Source: Zingiber officinale | Lineage: Eukaryota; Streptophyta; Magnoliopsida; Zingiberales; Zingiberaceae | NCBI RefSeq assembly: GCF_018446385.1 | Contig: NC_055990.1 | Span: 28,667,891-28,731,890, forward strand | Direction: 5' to 3' | DNA length: 64,000 nt | Shown: positions 46,244 to 58,680 of the stretch, piece after piece | Numbering within the stretch: the stretch's first letter is position 1 | Layout: the number at the start of each line of letters is the position of its first letter | The notes under the pieces: model-generated | The model's input: only the letters and a program-made list of their open reading frames with translations | Database searches by the model: none | Told to the model about the DNA's origin: nothing | Translations under genes and position numbers: made by a program

Positions 46244-47111
46244 TGCCTTTTTGGTCTTTTTAGAGGTCAGTAAGAGGGGAGGGGTGAATTGTCCTACACA
46301 AAAAAAAACACACCCTTCTCGGACTTCTTAAACTAACACTTCCAAAAATAAATAAGAGCAATAAACTAAAATAAGAGGCACAGGAGTTTACTTGATTACA
46401 ACTAGGGATGTTGTCAATCCAAGAGGAATGAAGCGCAATAGATATCTCCTTTCAAGCGGAGAAGCCTCTTACAGCATTCAAGTACAGAAAAATAAGAAGC
46501 TAAACTAACAATGAAATCATACTAGTGTTGTAATCAGAATTGCTTGTCTTGTTGAGCTTCTTGGACCAAGGCTATATTTATAGCATTAGTCGGGGCGTCT
46601 GGAAGGATTCTAGGTGTCTGAGAGGGGATAAAATTTTATCCATTCTCGTATAGATTGCGTTTGGCCGTGATCTGGATAACATCCAGGTCCAGGCTCCCGG
46701 AAGGGTTTCGGGCGCCCCGGACTGGTCTGGGCCTTTTGCTCCAGTTCAGCTCACCTCGATCCGGGTCTTCCGCTCCGGCTCCGCTTGCTTGGGTGATCTC
46801 GGCCATCCGGAATAGGGTTCACCTGAACCCAAATTCTGGCTTTCTCCTCGAGCAGCCTTCCTCCCCGGTTTCTCGTCCCTCGAACGTCACGTACGTTCTT
46901 CTCGTCCACCGATGTACTCTTCCGCGGCACCTCGTCCCTCGAACTCACCGAGCCCATCGGCTCTCTCCCCGTGTCATCCTTCTCGCTAGCCGCCTCTTCA
47001 GTTCGACTTCCTATACTCCTAAGCTCCTGTACACTTAGACACAAGGGTTAAACCAAACAGTACCTAACCTAACTTGTTTGATCACGTCAAAACAATCTTG
47101 GGGTTCCAACA
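46244..47111 (-). repeat. 3' LTR of element I (Sirevirus-like, minus orientation)
   Basis: Ends CCAACA at 47111, followed by 'atctcatcctttttgatg' (polypurine tract GATGAGAT on the minus strand). It matches the solo LTR H (62501-63408) over its GC-rich right half: 'cgagcagccttcc', 'gtccctcgaacgtc', 'ctcgctagc', 'cctaagctcctg.acac'. A TATA-like CTATAAATATAGCC lies at 46571-46584 (minus) with GGGCGCCCC-type palindromes upstream, near 46705-46720. The left limit is approximate. The ORFs at 46655-47044 are LTR sequence. Confidence 0.7.
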
Positions 47112-48660
47112 ATCTCATCCTTTTTGATGTGAGCAACCTAAGTTAAGCTAGGGTAAACAAATGCAAGAAAAAAATGCAATGTAAAGATAATTAATTTTGA
47201 AAATAAGTGCAAACAGAATTTTTAGTTAAAAATTATATTATACCTCCCTCTAGACTTAATATATCTTTATCCCCCTTTGATTACATAAAAAATGAGGTTC
47301 CTTAATAAGTCTAAGGTTATTTTTTTAAAAAATAAATTAGAAAATTTTAAGTGTTAAAAAAATTCTAAGTGAGAAAATATTAGGCAGAAAAATTTCTAAG
47401 TAACACAATTTCTAAGTAAGAAAAATTTTAATTTTCTAAGTTAAAAATAAAATTTTTGTACAATGGAATAAATAACTTAAAAAATATTTTAACAGAAATA
47501 TTTTAAATGTTGAATTTTTATAAGTGAAAATTTTAGAAGAAATTTTAATAAGTGTTAAACCATTGACAAATATTGAAAGCAATTAACTATTTTATGCTTA
47601 TCAGTTTATCAATTAAATATTTAATTCAGAAATTGGCTTCCAGGCTGTGGCGAGACACTAGATCTTCATGGTTATTGGATCATCAACCACTTCTAGACAA
47701 AGTCTTTTAATGAATTCAAATATTCAATTTTCTACCTGAAAGCCCTAGGTCTAATTTCATTTTTAATTCAAACAAGTTTTTGGAACTCAATACAGGTTCC
47801 TTCCTACAGGGTTAATCAGGTATTTTCTAGGTATATAAGCTTTTGATATTTTTCTGATCTAACTTTTGTGAAACCTATAATACCATTTTAATCCTCTATA
47901 ATTTCTAAAAGCAAAAATATTTGAATAAGTAGAATTTTTTAAGTTTTTTATTTCTTTTTTTTTTTTTAATTTATCATTTTCAAGTGTTACTCTATCAAAA
48001 TCTTCTATTAGACATGATTTTGTTAAAATTCTTTTTATTTCTAAATTTTTAGTTTTTAATTTATTTTTTTTACTTTTTAATTTATACATAGATTTTACTA
48101 TAGACTTAATACCATAATAAAGTTTATCAGGAGGTAAGAGGCATTCCTCACTTACCATATCAGACTTAAAGCCTGACTCTCCTCCTGCTTCGCTGCATTC
48201 ATCTGAAGTCGCTCCCCTTTCATCGATGTTGGCTTCTGATGTACTTTGCCCTTCATAGCTCGCTATCAGTGCTAGTCCGGCATATTCTTGTATTTCGGAT
48301 TCAGATGATGAACTATCATCCCAAGTAACTTTCAGATTCTTGTGCTTCTTGGGTATCTTGACTTTATCCTTCTTGAGTTATAGGCAATCTTCTTTTAAGT
48401 GTCCTTCCTTTTGACACTAGTACCATCGAACCCTTCTTCTATTTTTTGGATTTTTCTTATTCTGCATTTCTTTAAATTTATTAGATCTAAAGAATTTTTT
48501 GAAATTCCATACCATATAAGCTTCTTGATCTTCTTTTGAGTCTGACTCGGGTTCATCCTTCTTGGTTGCATTTGTAGTGTCTTTCGGGCCGTAAAAACTA
48601 CTTTTTGCGTTGCAGAAACCCCGAAATCCCATGCCACCGGATCCATGCAAATATTAAAAC
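47112..48660 (-). pseudogene. Element I internal region with gag remnant
   Basis: 47112-47860 is AT-rich non-coding. 48667-47859 (minus) shows gag C-terminal remnants: a decayed CCHC-like segment, an acidic Ser/Glu stretch (WDDSSSESEIQEYAG near 48310), VSEECLLPPDKLYY at 48158 and then a Lys/Glu/Leu-rich coiled coil (LENDKLKKKKEIK). This matches the layout of gag in element C. Frames are broken by stops (for example near 48376). No pol seen. The 5' LTR expected to its right is missing. Confidence 0.55.
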
Positions 48661-49551
48661 TTTTCATGTACGTGTTTTCTAATCCTAGATCTACTTTAGA
48701 TCTACATGTTTAGGAGTTTATACCTTTGATGCGAAGCCCTTCGCTTATCCCGCTCGTCCAAGAAGATGTCGGATCTCAAGGGTGTCAAGTGAACACCCCT
48801 CTATGTGTATCCACACGAACAATTAAGTGGAGAGGAAACCTTAGAGTGTGCTAGCACTCTTTGAGGGTTTCGACCAAGGAGGAGGAGAGGGAGAGAAGAA
48901 GAAGCAAGGAGGAATAATAATGATCGATGATGAAAATAAGAGTAAAAAATGGCTTAAGTATTTTCATCTAATGAAAATACTTAATGCTCATTAACACCAC
49001 TAATGAGCCTCATTAATGAGCCTTAATAAATATTTAATAAATATTCATTTTTCATTAAATGGCCATTTTGAAACTCATTCAAAATTTGAATCTAAAATTC
49101 AAATTGAATTCCATTTATCATTGAATTCAAAATTTAATGAATATCATCATTAAGCCTCACTTGAGTCTAACTCAAGTCTAGCATCACTTGAGTCTAACTC
49201 AAGTCTAACTCAATCAAGTCTTACTCAATTAATCTAATTTGGATTACTCTTAATCCAATTCGGTTCATCACGTGAACCTAATACTCTTGGTTCATCATAT
49301 GAACCGAATCTCCATCTAATTGTCCTTTGTGTGTGACCCTATAGGTTCTTGTAATGTTGGCAATGCTCCTAAACTTATTTAGAAGCATAAGTAATGAGCG
49401 GTATCTAGCAACACATCATTACCACCCAAGTTACAAGAATGTTGAGATCCAACATCACCTTGTGACTACTAATTGTGACTCTTCACAATATATGACAATG
49501 TCCTTCTATCCTTGACATCTAGATTAATCAATGTGAGGCATAGACCGTGTC
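48661..49551 (-). repeat. LTR-like fragment, probably of another Copia element
   Basis: No coding sequence. 'ttcatcacgtgaacc' / 'ggttcatcatatgaacc' repeats at 49262-49306 and 'cttgagtctaactcaagtcta' palindromic repeats at 49160-49215 resemble regulatory palindromes of LTRs. The pattern 'aggcatagaccgtgtc' directly precedes element E. Limits and family are not established. Confidence 0.4.
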
Positions 49552-49672
49552 TATAATGCCTGAAAATTCTCAAATAAATTTTAGAAATATTCTTTTTTTT
49601 TAGAATTTTAGAATATTTTTATGGAATTTTATAGGTAGCAGAAGTAGCAAAATTAAATAAAAACGTAAAATA

Positions 49673-49750
49673 GCCTAAGCGGGAATTGAACTCGCGACTT
49701 ATTAAACCCTACAACGTATAGCATGACTTTAGTAACCAGGTGGCCCTAGC
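49673..49750 (-). ncRNA. tRNA-like segment in the 5' LTR of Gypsy E (antisense to the LTR)
   Basis: The minus strand reads GCTAGGGCCACCTGGTTA at its 5' end (A-box-like), ends GAGTTCAATTCCCGC (B-box-like, matching the GGTTCAANTCC consensus except for one base) plus TTAGGC, and spans 78 nt, the length of a tRNA. The T-arm has a 7-nt loop TTCAATT; its stem has one mismatch here. An acceptor-like pairing of GCTAGGG with the 3' end needs wobbles and one mismatch. I could not form a canonical anticodon arm. It could be an old tRNA pseudogene carried by the family. Confidence 0.5.
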
Positions 49751-51420
49751 AGGGGTGTGCTGAAAGAAGAGGAGAGAAATTATATTTATGATTTAGTTGG
49801 GTCGTATTAATCACTTAATATAAATAGGAAATTTAAGTGAGGTTTTATTATTTTTGGATCGGCAACTCTTCCTCACCCTCACCCTCAATCGTCGCCCTCT
49901 CCCTCTTCCTCACCCTCTCGGCACACCAAGCCCCAAGGGACCTAGGGTTCCATCCCTAGGGTCGTAGGAGCACCTTCCGGCGACGACACTAGTACGAGGA
50001 CGCTCATCTCCGTGAGAAGAACGCGTAGACATAAGAAGATCGTCGAGGAGATCTTCTTCTTCGAAAACCTAGCGATCAGAACTGTAAAAAACCTAGCGCA
50101 GGAAGTAAGTAACCCCTCACCTGCAGTATAAGTAGTTAATCGTATGTTTTTATGATTTAGTTCAGCCATATGCAGATTTTTCGGCACGTAGGGTGTATTT
50201 GACCCTCCTCGCAAGTTTAGGGTTTATTTGAGCACCTCTAGATGGGCCAGACATGTTTCCCTCTCCAGTTTTGGGGTTTTAGACGCTGTCGGGTGCCTAG
50301 AGGTGGTCCCCTAATAGAGAGGAGAGATAGAGCACACCAAGTGTTCCATAAAATGACTAGTGCAGTTAAATACTACAGTAGGCATTTTAATAGCTAAGTT
50401 AAATGTCATAGAAGCATTTTAAATAGCATGCTTAGTCTTGCTTCGGTTTATATGGGACTACGGTCCAATGGGTGGGCTCCCACAGTTGCCCCTAGGCTCA
50501 GATAACCTAGCTCTAGGTTCAGATAACCTAATAAGAGCAAGATAAGATAAATTAGCTTATGAATCAGTATTTTACTTTTATCAGTGGCACTGTGTTGGAC
50601 TCTTAGTTGTCCTTGGGTTGGGCTCCCATAGTCATCCCTAGGTTTAGATAACCTAGTAAACCCTACTAGACTCGGGACTAGCTACCTCGGGTCTAGCTAG
50701 GGATGCGCGCATAGCAAGTACAGTTGTCGAGCCCATCAGCAGCATGATTATTATGTTTATCTATTATGAGAAATAGTTTTCAAAATTTCACAATTCAGTT
50801 ATGTGAATACGATTTAGATTTAGCATTAGTCTAGCATTAGTTTAGCTTAGTTTATGTATCTATTCAGTTTTTCTTATTGATACAATAAGATAGTTCTATG
50901 ATCAGTATTTGATTGTCATGACTCATATATCAGTATGTCATGTTTTAGCATTTTCAGTATAACTATCAGCATGCATTTCCAATAGTATCTTTTAAAAGCA
51001 TGATTTCATTGAATACATGTTTTGTGAGGTAGATGGTTCTTACTAAGCTCCCAAGCTTATAGTTTCCTTTTCCTTATACTGCAGATAAAGGTAAAGGGAA
51101 GATGGATTAGTGGAGGCTGGAGGGCAATGTGTCAAGATGTGTGTGAGAAGGAACTTGGAATAAAGACTCTCAGGGACTAGCAAGTTTAAAGAATTAGAAT
51201 TTCTCATATTCTTATTACTCCACACATTTAGAATGTTTAAATATCATGAATTGTGAAAATATGCACCATGCTATGCCTAGACCATTGGTTATCTTGATGT
51301 TAGTTAATAAACCACGAATAATGACAGTAATGACATGCCTAGGAATCTTATGATGCTTTTAAGTTGATACATTTGCATTGTATATGGATTAGTGGTGGAA
51401 TGCAGCAGAAATCAGAGCTC

Positions 51421-51740
51421 CAATCGATCAGTCGATCGATTGGTGGGTCCTCAATCGATCAGCTGATCGATTGGGAAATGATTTTCCGTGTACAGAGAGC
51501 TGATGAATCGATCAGCCGATCGATGGACCATGGATCGATCAGTCGATCGATGGGAAAGTAATTTCTGCGAACAGAGAGCTGCTGAATCGATCAGATGAAC
51601 AATTGGCCCAGGCTGGATCGATCAGCTGATCGATTCAGAAAGGATTTCCGTGCGCAGAAGCACGTTGGATCGATCAGTGGATCTATTGAAGCCCTTTTCA
51701 ATCGATCGAGTCTCAGCTTCAATCGATTGGGAAGTCTGAT
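51421..51740. promoter_or_regulatory. Cluster of GATC-centred palindromes in the E LTR
   Basis: About eight copies of AATCGATCAG(C/T)(C/T/G)GATCGATT-type palindromes, for example near 51423, 51452, 51507, 51533, 51587 and 51613. They alternate with 'acagagagctg.tgaatcgatc' segments and end about 55 bp before the TATA box at 51795. A binding site for a host factor is possible (inference). Confidence 0.65.
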
Positions 51741-52137
51741 TTCAGCTGGAAACGTCTGATTTTAGCTCCTTGATCAAATGGCATGTTTAGTTTGTATAAA
51801 TGCTTAGTTTTAGTATGAGTATTGATACAAAACTCATGGTTCCACTCACCTGCTTAGTAATTGCCCAAGCATGCTAAATTTGATAGAAACAAGTATTAAA
51901 TAGCTTAGAATGGTGTTCTATTGTATGATATAGCATGGAAAGTTTAGATTCCTTTCTTTAGCATATGTATAACAATGAAAGTGTATTTTGAACATAAATC
52001 TAGTTTTAATAGCAATTAGCAAAGCTTTTAATTTAGTTCAGCCTTTCGCACATTATACATAAGTGGTAGCCACAAAATAGTTTAGCAACCGTAACCCCCG
52101 ATCTTATAGCTTAGTTAGTAGAAGGCGGGGCGTTACA

Positions 52138-52371
52138 GAGTGGTATCAGAGCAAGTTCCATACTTCCTCCACACACACATCAGCATTGAACCTGCGGCTT
52201 CCAAGTAAGAATACCTCAACTTATTTATGTTTCTTACTTCCATGGTTATAGATAACTCTATGTTTATAGATAACTAAAGCATGTTTATATATGATAGCAT
52301 CTAACATGATAGTAGTAGTTATGTGAACATGATTGTAGTAGTTATGTATGTCCTCTACTTCTCTAGGAAAT
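52138..52371 (+). other. Gypsy E 5' leader with primer-binding site
   Basis: TGGTATCAGAGCAAGTTCC at 52141-52159 follows the LTR after 3 bp. Short leader before gag, no ORF. Confidence 0.85.
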
Positions 52372-53718
52372 AGTACGAGGACGCCCAGCTAGAAGGGCAC
52401 CAGCTACTGAGCCCCAGCATGACGCGGACAACTTAGTGCTTCCCCCAGACCTTACAGAGCTAGTGGCTCAGTTACAGAAGCAACTAGCTGAACAACAACA
52501 GGAGATAGCCACCTAAAGGCTAATCAGCAGAACACTCCCACTGCCACCCCGGAACCTAACATAGCAACCCCAGTAGTTACAGAGGTTCCACCAGCCCAAC
52601 CTACAACACCAGTAGCCCCAGCAGCAGGGGCAAGGAGAGAAGCCTATCTGATCCAGTGGCAGAAAATCAAGCCAGAGAACTTCTCAGGCACCAGTGAACC
52701 ATGGGATGCCCAATACTAGTTCAAAACACTAGAGAGTACGATGGAGCTTCTGGACTGGCCAGAGCATGAAAAGGTGAAATGCGCCTCCTTCTGCCTGGCA
52801 GGAGACACACGTATGTGGTGGGAGAGGATTAAAGCGAAGCGCCCAGTGAACCAGATGACTTGGGCCGACTTTGAAAGGGAATTCTTTGAGGAGTTCTTTC
52901 ACATGCAGGTCACAAACCGCCGCTACGACGAGTTCACTGAATTTCGTCAGGGCAACCTTTCAGTTGAGGAGGCCGTGAAGAAATTCAACAAGTTGGCTCG
53001 TCTGTGCCCCGAACTAGTCAACACCGAAAGAGAACGAGTCCAGCTGATGCTCAAAATGCTAAGACCGGAAATAGCACTGAATGTGGCCAGCGGCGTTCAT
53101 AGGCCGCAAACCACTGGAGAATTGGTAAGTAGTGCTCTGATCACCGAGCATTACCAGAACAGCATCAAACAGCAGAAGCAAGCCTTCTCAGAGTCCAAAG
53201 GCCAAGGAGGCTCAGGTACTCAGAAATACCATGGCCACAGCTCTAACTGGAAAGGGAACTCCAGTAACAAACGTAAACCAGAGAGTTACCCAAAAGGAAG
53301 ACCAGCTAGTAAACAGCCTAGCTATCCCAAGTGTTCTACTTGTGGGAAATTTCACCCAGGAGTTTGTCATAAGGGCACTCGAGGATGCTTCGAATGTGGC
53401 CAGGAAGGGCATATGGCTAAACAATGCCCGAACAAGACCAGCTTTCCCCCACTACAGCCTATTCAGTACGGAGGCAAGTCAGCACAGTTGCACCAGATAC
53501 AGGATGCTTTAGATGGTCCACACATCAGCCAGGGCAGACTAGAAGCCCCCTCAGCCACGACGAGCGCGAGAATCTACTCACTAACCAGAGAGGATGTAGC
53601 GAATGCCTCGATAGTTGTTACAGGTCAGATCAGTATTTTACAGCAAAGTGCAACTGTCTTATTCGATACTGGGGCAACCCATTCTTATATATCCAGGACA
53701 TTTACCGAAAAGTTATAA
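52372..53718 (+). pseudogene. Gypsy E gag and start of protease
   Basis: The gag start is degraded (ATA where ATG is expected at about 52372: 'atagtacgaggacgcccagc', reading VRGRPARRAP) and there is a stop near 52515. Open from 52741 to 53718: the retrotransposon gag core (WPEHEKVKCASFCLAGDTRMWWERI; FEREFFEEFFHMQV; FRQGNLSVEEAVKKFNKLARLCPEL), a His/Cys cluster CSTCGKFHPGVC, a zinc knuckle CFECGQEGHMAKQC (about 53386-53427), and the aspartic protease site LFDTGATHSYIS near 53660 at the very end. A frameshift near 53710 shifts the rest of the protease into another frame. Confidence 0.85.
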
Positions 53719-54529
53719 TATCTCCAGATGTACTCAGTGGTCAATTTTTGACAACACTACCTTCCAGAGAAATCATGGCATCCACACACTGGCTCCGAGC
53801 AGTGCCAGTCATTATAGCGGACAGAGAACTCTTTGGTGATCTGATCGTGTTAGATATGGCTGACTATAATGTCATCTTGGAAATGGACTTCCTGATCAAG
53901 TACGGTGCCTCCATAGAGTGCCGTAAACAGAAAGTTGTTTTCCAACCTGAAGCAGGAGTGCAATTTGGGTACATCGGAGAACCAAAGAGAAAGGCCAAGA
54001 AGTTTCTCTCAGCTCTGAAAGCACAGAAACTACTAGATTCAGGATGTACGAGATTCCTAGCACATGTAGTCAGTACCAGTCAGGACAAGAACCAAAAGCT
54101 AGAAGAGGTCTGAGTTGTATGTTACTACCCAGCAGTCTTCCCTGAGGAGTTACCGAGCCTAGCACCAGACAGAGAGATTGAATTTGAGATAGAACTCGTC
54201 CCCGGTACAAATCTCATCTCCAAAGCACCCTACCGCATGGCTCCAGCAGAACTGAAGGAACTTCAAGAGCAACTACAGGATCTGCTCGACAAGGGTTTCG
54301 TACGCCCTAGTCACTCACCATGGGGAGCTCCTGTATTGTTCGTGAAGAAGAAGGACGGGAGCATGCGCCTGTGTATAAACTACCGGGCACTAAACCAAGT
54401 CACGATTAAGAACAGGTATCCTCTTCCCAAGATAGATGACCTGTTTGATCAGCTAAAGGGAGCAGCAGTGTTCTCTAAAATAGACCTCAGATCGGGATAT
54501 CACCAGGTGAGAGTTAAAGAAGGTGATAT
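53719..54529 (+). pseudogene. Gypsy E protease end and first half of reverse transcriptase
   Basis: Protease continues at about 53719-54113 (LSGQFLTTLPSREIMAS; LIVLDMADYNVILEMDFL, the second conserved protease block; stop near 54111). Reverse transcriptase begins: [33 protein letters not shown] near 54300, then [31 protein letters not shown] near 54420, up to the insertion point at 54529. The first catalytic Asp (in SKIDLRSG) is present. The remaining catalytic block lies 4.8 kb downstream, past solo LTR F. Confidence 0.87.
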
Positions 54530-55849
54530 TGTAACGCCCGCCCTCCCTGCTACTCAAAGGGACGAGGCTACTTACTTACTTAACTATTCCAGGATACATG
54601 CATATTTAAAATTTCTTTCTTATAACATAAAGCAGCGGAAATGTCATAAAGTTATACTAGAATGTAACATAAATACAATGGTTCATGTCAAACATAACAA
54701 AACATTATAGCAGGTTTTATTTGTCTCAGCCGAGCCACTGCCGCACACACTTCCTTGCCTCTCCTGCAGCTCCCTTAGGTCATCCATCCCTTGCCTTTAT
54801 CTGTGGTATAAGGAAGTAAGCTATGAGCACATGAGCTCAGTAAGATTCTTTCCTACTCACAAAAACTGTATCTCAAGCATAATCATATAAGCATATCATC
54901 ATTGAAAACATAATCATCTATCAATATATAATGTGAGCATAGTTCCTGATCATAACATATCCTTATGAACCATGTTTCTAACATATCATAAATAAAAGGA
55001 TCATATGAGGTGAGTCATGAGAAACATAACATATCATCAGATTTCATGAAACATAAAAGAACATATCATATATGAATGGGTGCATTATGCAAAATGTCCC
55101 TTTTAAAACATATGTCATGTCGAGTGCAAGATGTCTTTAACCATATCTTTTAATACTTAAACATAATATCATCATCATGAGGGCCCGGCTTGTACCACAT
55201 ACATACATAAATGCGCGCAATCCCTAGAACAGGGTAGCTAGCCCTGAACCTACTAGGGATCTAGACCCGTTCATAGTCCGTCGGCCTAGGGGCGTACTAA
55301 GGAACTCATCCCTTTTTACTAGACCCGTTCATAGTCCGTCGGTCTAGGGGCGCTTATGGAGCCCACCCTTGGTACAAGCCATACAAAGTAAAGTACATGT
55401 CATACATATCATATCATCATAACTGTCATATCATATCATCAAAGATGTCATGCTCTTGTCTTAACATGAAGAGTGCTCTTAATCCCAACTTAAGGGAAGC
55501 AACTCTTTGCCATTTTCTTATCATATCATAAGACATACATTCTTGGCACATGGCCATCATATAAAACCATTATCATGCTTGGTTCATAAGCTTACATAAA
55601 TGTGCATGCAACATATTTGAAATCATACATGCTTGAGTATATAGTCATCATAAGAATCATATCATGCATAATTCATAACATACATAATCAAACATGTTAT
55701 TGGTCTTATCATAAAGCATGCATACTTAAACATAAAACATATCATAAGGGTCATCATCATGCATAATTCATGAGCATCCTTAATTAAGTACATAAATCAT
55801 CGTAGGCAACCATAATTATACATGGAAAACATTTACTAGCATCTCCTAG

Positions 55850-58680
55850 TTCATATTCTAGTATGTGGGACACCTAGCAAAGTCATGATTGGGTCTCTAA
55901 CCCTAGTTTTTATATGGTGGCCGAAAGTTACCATGCTTAGTTTTAGGTTACAACAACATATAAGCATGTGAACCTTAAATTAATTTCATATCATAAACTA
56001 TAAAGAATATCATGAGCATAGGTCGTAGGTTCTAAGATTCCTAGGCCTTTTAACTTGGTTGTGGCCGAACCTTTAAGAGCATGAAACTAAGTTCTATATG
56101 AGCATAAATCAGCAACTACTTTCATGTCATATCATAAAGAAAATTCATGGCTTGCTAAGTTTAAGCTTAAACTTTCTTGAATCCTAGGTTATAGAGTTCA
56201 TAACAAAAGATAACTTCTAAGCAACATACACATGAATACTTAGCAAATTTCATAACATATCATAAGAAGTCTATGAACATATTAAATTAGGTTTTTAAGT
56301 CTCATGAACCCTAAAACCTCATTATAGCCGAAACATCATATAACAAGAAGTAAACTTCTAAGCAACATATGAACATAAATACTTAGCTAATTTGATAACA
56401 TATCATAAAGAAGTCCTATGAGCATGCTAGATTAGGTTTTGAGCTTTATGAAACCCTAAAACCTTATCATGGCCGAAACTTCATAAGTCAAGAATATAAA
56501 CTTCTAAGCAACATGTAACATGAACACCTAGCTAATTCCATCATATATCATAAAGAGGTCTATGAGCATACTAAATTGGGTTTGGAGCTTCATGAACCCT
56601 AAGAATTCATCATGGCCGAAACTTCATCAAGTAGGAAATGAACTTCTAAGCAACATATAAGCATGAGTTTCTAGCATATTTTACAACATATCATAAAAAG
56701 TCTATGAGCATACTAACTTAGGTTTTTGAGCTTCTTGAACCCTAAAATTTATCATGGCCGAAACATCATACAACAAGAAGTAGACTTCTAAGCAACCTTT
56801 GAACATGAATACCTAGCCAATTTGATAACATATCACAAGGAAGCGTATGAACATGCTAAATTAGGTTTAGAGCTTTATGAAACCCTAAAACTCTATCATG
56901 GCCGAAACTTCATAAACTAAGAAGTAAACTTATAAGCAACATGTAAACATAAATCTCTAACTAATTTCATAACATATCATATGGAGATCTATGAGCATAC
57001 TAACTTAGGTTTTGGAGCTTCATGAACCCTAAAATTCCATTGTGGCCGAAACTTCCTCAAGCAAGAGTTAAACTTTTAACAACATATTGTTGGTGCGGGA
57101 AGCATCCGACGATCGAACCTGAGTTTTGATAATGGCAAAGGATTCAAAGTTAAGGTTTGTGGTGATCTAACATGTTGAATAAGTGTTTCAGGAAAGTCCT
57201 AGCTGCGGTTAGGCAAAGGGAAAATCCTAAGGGGTGGTAACCTTAGGTCCTAGGGGGCGGTAACCCTAGGTGAGGGAAAATCCTAACGGGTGGTAACCTT
57301 AGGTCCTAGGGGGCGGTAACCCTAGGTGAGGGAAAACCCTAAGGGGCGGCAACCTTAGGTCCTAGGGGGCGGTAACCCTAGGTGAGGGAAAACCCTAAGG
57401 GACGGCAACCTTAGGTCCTAGGGGGTGGCAACCCTAGGTGGAGAAAAACCCTAGGGGGCGGTAACCCTAGGTCCTAGGGGGTGGTAACCCTAGGCGAAAA
57501 GTCCAGTCGGTCTGGAGGACCGGACTGGCATCAGGTAATCTCTCCTGAGGGGAGTAGGTGAGGACGCATTCCCCGTAGAGGGAACAGTAGGCGTCGAGTC
57601 GACCTAGGGTTTCCGGTTGGAAATCCGAAGTCAGACTCGGACAGTCCGAAGACTATCAGTTCTTCTTTACTATGATTTATCATATTCAAACACTGTCTTG
57701 CAGGGTATTTGCTCGGACTAACCTTGTTTTGCAGGAGAGGTACCTGCTGGAAAAAGGTGGTCTGGGCGCCCGGAGGTCCAAGCGCCCGGAACAGGTCCGG
57801 GCGCCCGGGACCAAGTTTTATCCCTGCCGCGACTTTGCCACGTGGAGCATCCTGGTTGGTTGGCCACGTCACACTCCAAGCACCCGGAAGGGATCCAGGC
57901 GCCCGGAATGTCATATAAAAAGAGGGTCGAGGGAGCAGCTAAAAAAGAACAACAATTGCTAAGCTTTCTTCTGTGAAGTGCTGCCAACGAGACGACCTTG
58001 AAGTGCTACGACTTGACGTCGACAACCCGAAGCTCAGACTCTTTGATCTTTTATTGTCGGTATTAGTTTACTTATTGCATTAATTGTAATTCAAATTGTA
58101 ATCTTTCCGATATTAGAGTTGTTGCCCACCGAAAGCGGTCAAGGACCGCGGGCCTTCGAGTAGGAGTCGCCATAAGCTCCGAACGAAGTAAAACATTTGC
58201 GTCTATTGTGTTTGCTTTTACTTTCTGCTGCGTTTCTACTCTGTGTTTTAAAATCGTTAAAATAGCCACGAGCGCTATTCACCCCCCCCCCCTCTAGCGC
58301 TTTCGATCCATCACATATAACCATGAATCTCTAGCTAAATTCATAACACATCATAAATAAATCCATGAGCATGTTAAATTAAGTTTTAAGCTTCATGAAC
58401 CCTACAATTTCATCATGGCCGAAACTTCCTCAAGCAAGAAAATGACTTCTAGACAACATATAAATATGAATCTCTAGCAAATTTCATAACACATCATAAA
58501 TAAGTCCATGAGCATGTTAAATTAAATTTTAAGCCTCATGAACCCTACAATTTCATCATGGCCAAAACTTATAAAAGAAAAGAGAAGGTCAATAAACATA
58601 TTCATAAGAAGATCAAGCTTAAAACATCATACACATAATTTTTTTTTCCTAACTAAATTCATATCATAACCTACTAAGAT
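55850..58680. repeat. Tandem array of about 144-bp units inside solo LTR F
   Basis: The core 'catggccgaaacttcat' recurs at about 55918, 56063, 56326, 56471, 56614, 56756, 56900, 57044, then (after the G insertion) 58417 and 58560, mostly 142-145 bp apart. Each unit also holds 'aagcaacatat.aacatgaa', 'ctagctaatttcataacatatcata' and 'tatgagcat.ctaa.ttaggttt.gagc'. The 263-bp gap between 56063 and 56326 suggests a missing or diverged unit. Array interrupted by solo LTR G. Confidence 0.82.
57088..58313 (+). repeat. Solo LTR G (Sirevirus-like) inside solo LTR F
   Basis: TGTTGGTGCG to CGATCCATCA, with a perfect duplication CATAT (57083-57087, 58314-58318). It contains five to six copies of a ~50-bp repeat built on 'cctagggggcggtaaccctagg' (57225-57500), GCGCCC palindromes (TCCGGGCGCCCGGGA at 57796; also near 57763 and 57780) and a TATA box CATATAAAAAGAGGG at 57912. 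Ends with the 'ctattcacccccc' and 'ctctagcgc' motif usual for this LTR type. 1226 bp. The ORFs at 57531-57987 are LTR sequence. Confidence 0.86.

Larger units (their letters stand above)
49552..52137 (+). repeat. 5' LTR of Gypsy E
   Basis: The mutated start TATAATGCC corresponds to TGCAACGCC at the 3' LTR; it ends GGCGTTACA at 52137. 2.59 kb. It contains a tRNA-like segment on the opposite strand (49673-49750), CT-rich tracts near 49865-49920, a cluster of GATC palindromes at 51421-51740 and a TATA box TATAAA at 51795. 49680-50260 closely matches 63409-64000. Confidence 0.88.

Noticed and set aside
47859..48158. Possible host coiled-coil gene
   Set aside because: Its position beside an LTR with a polypurine tract, and the acidic plus Lys-rich coiled-coil layout, match the gag of element C.
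49673..49750. Calling a functional tRNA gene
   Set aside because: No canonical anticodon arm could be drawn by eye and the acceptor pairing is weak, so only a tRNA-like segment is claimed.
57531..57987. Pro/Gly/Arg-rich ORFs on both strands
   Set aside because: GC-rich palindromic part of solo LTR G.
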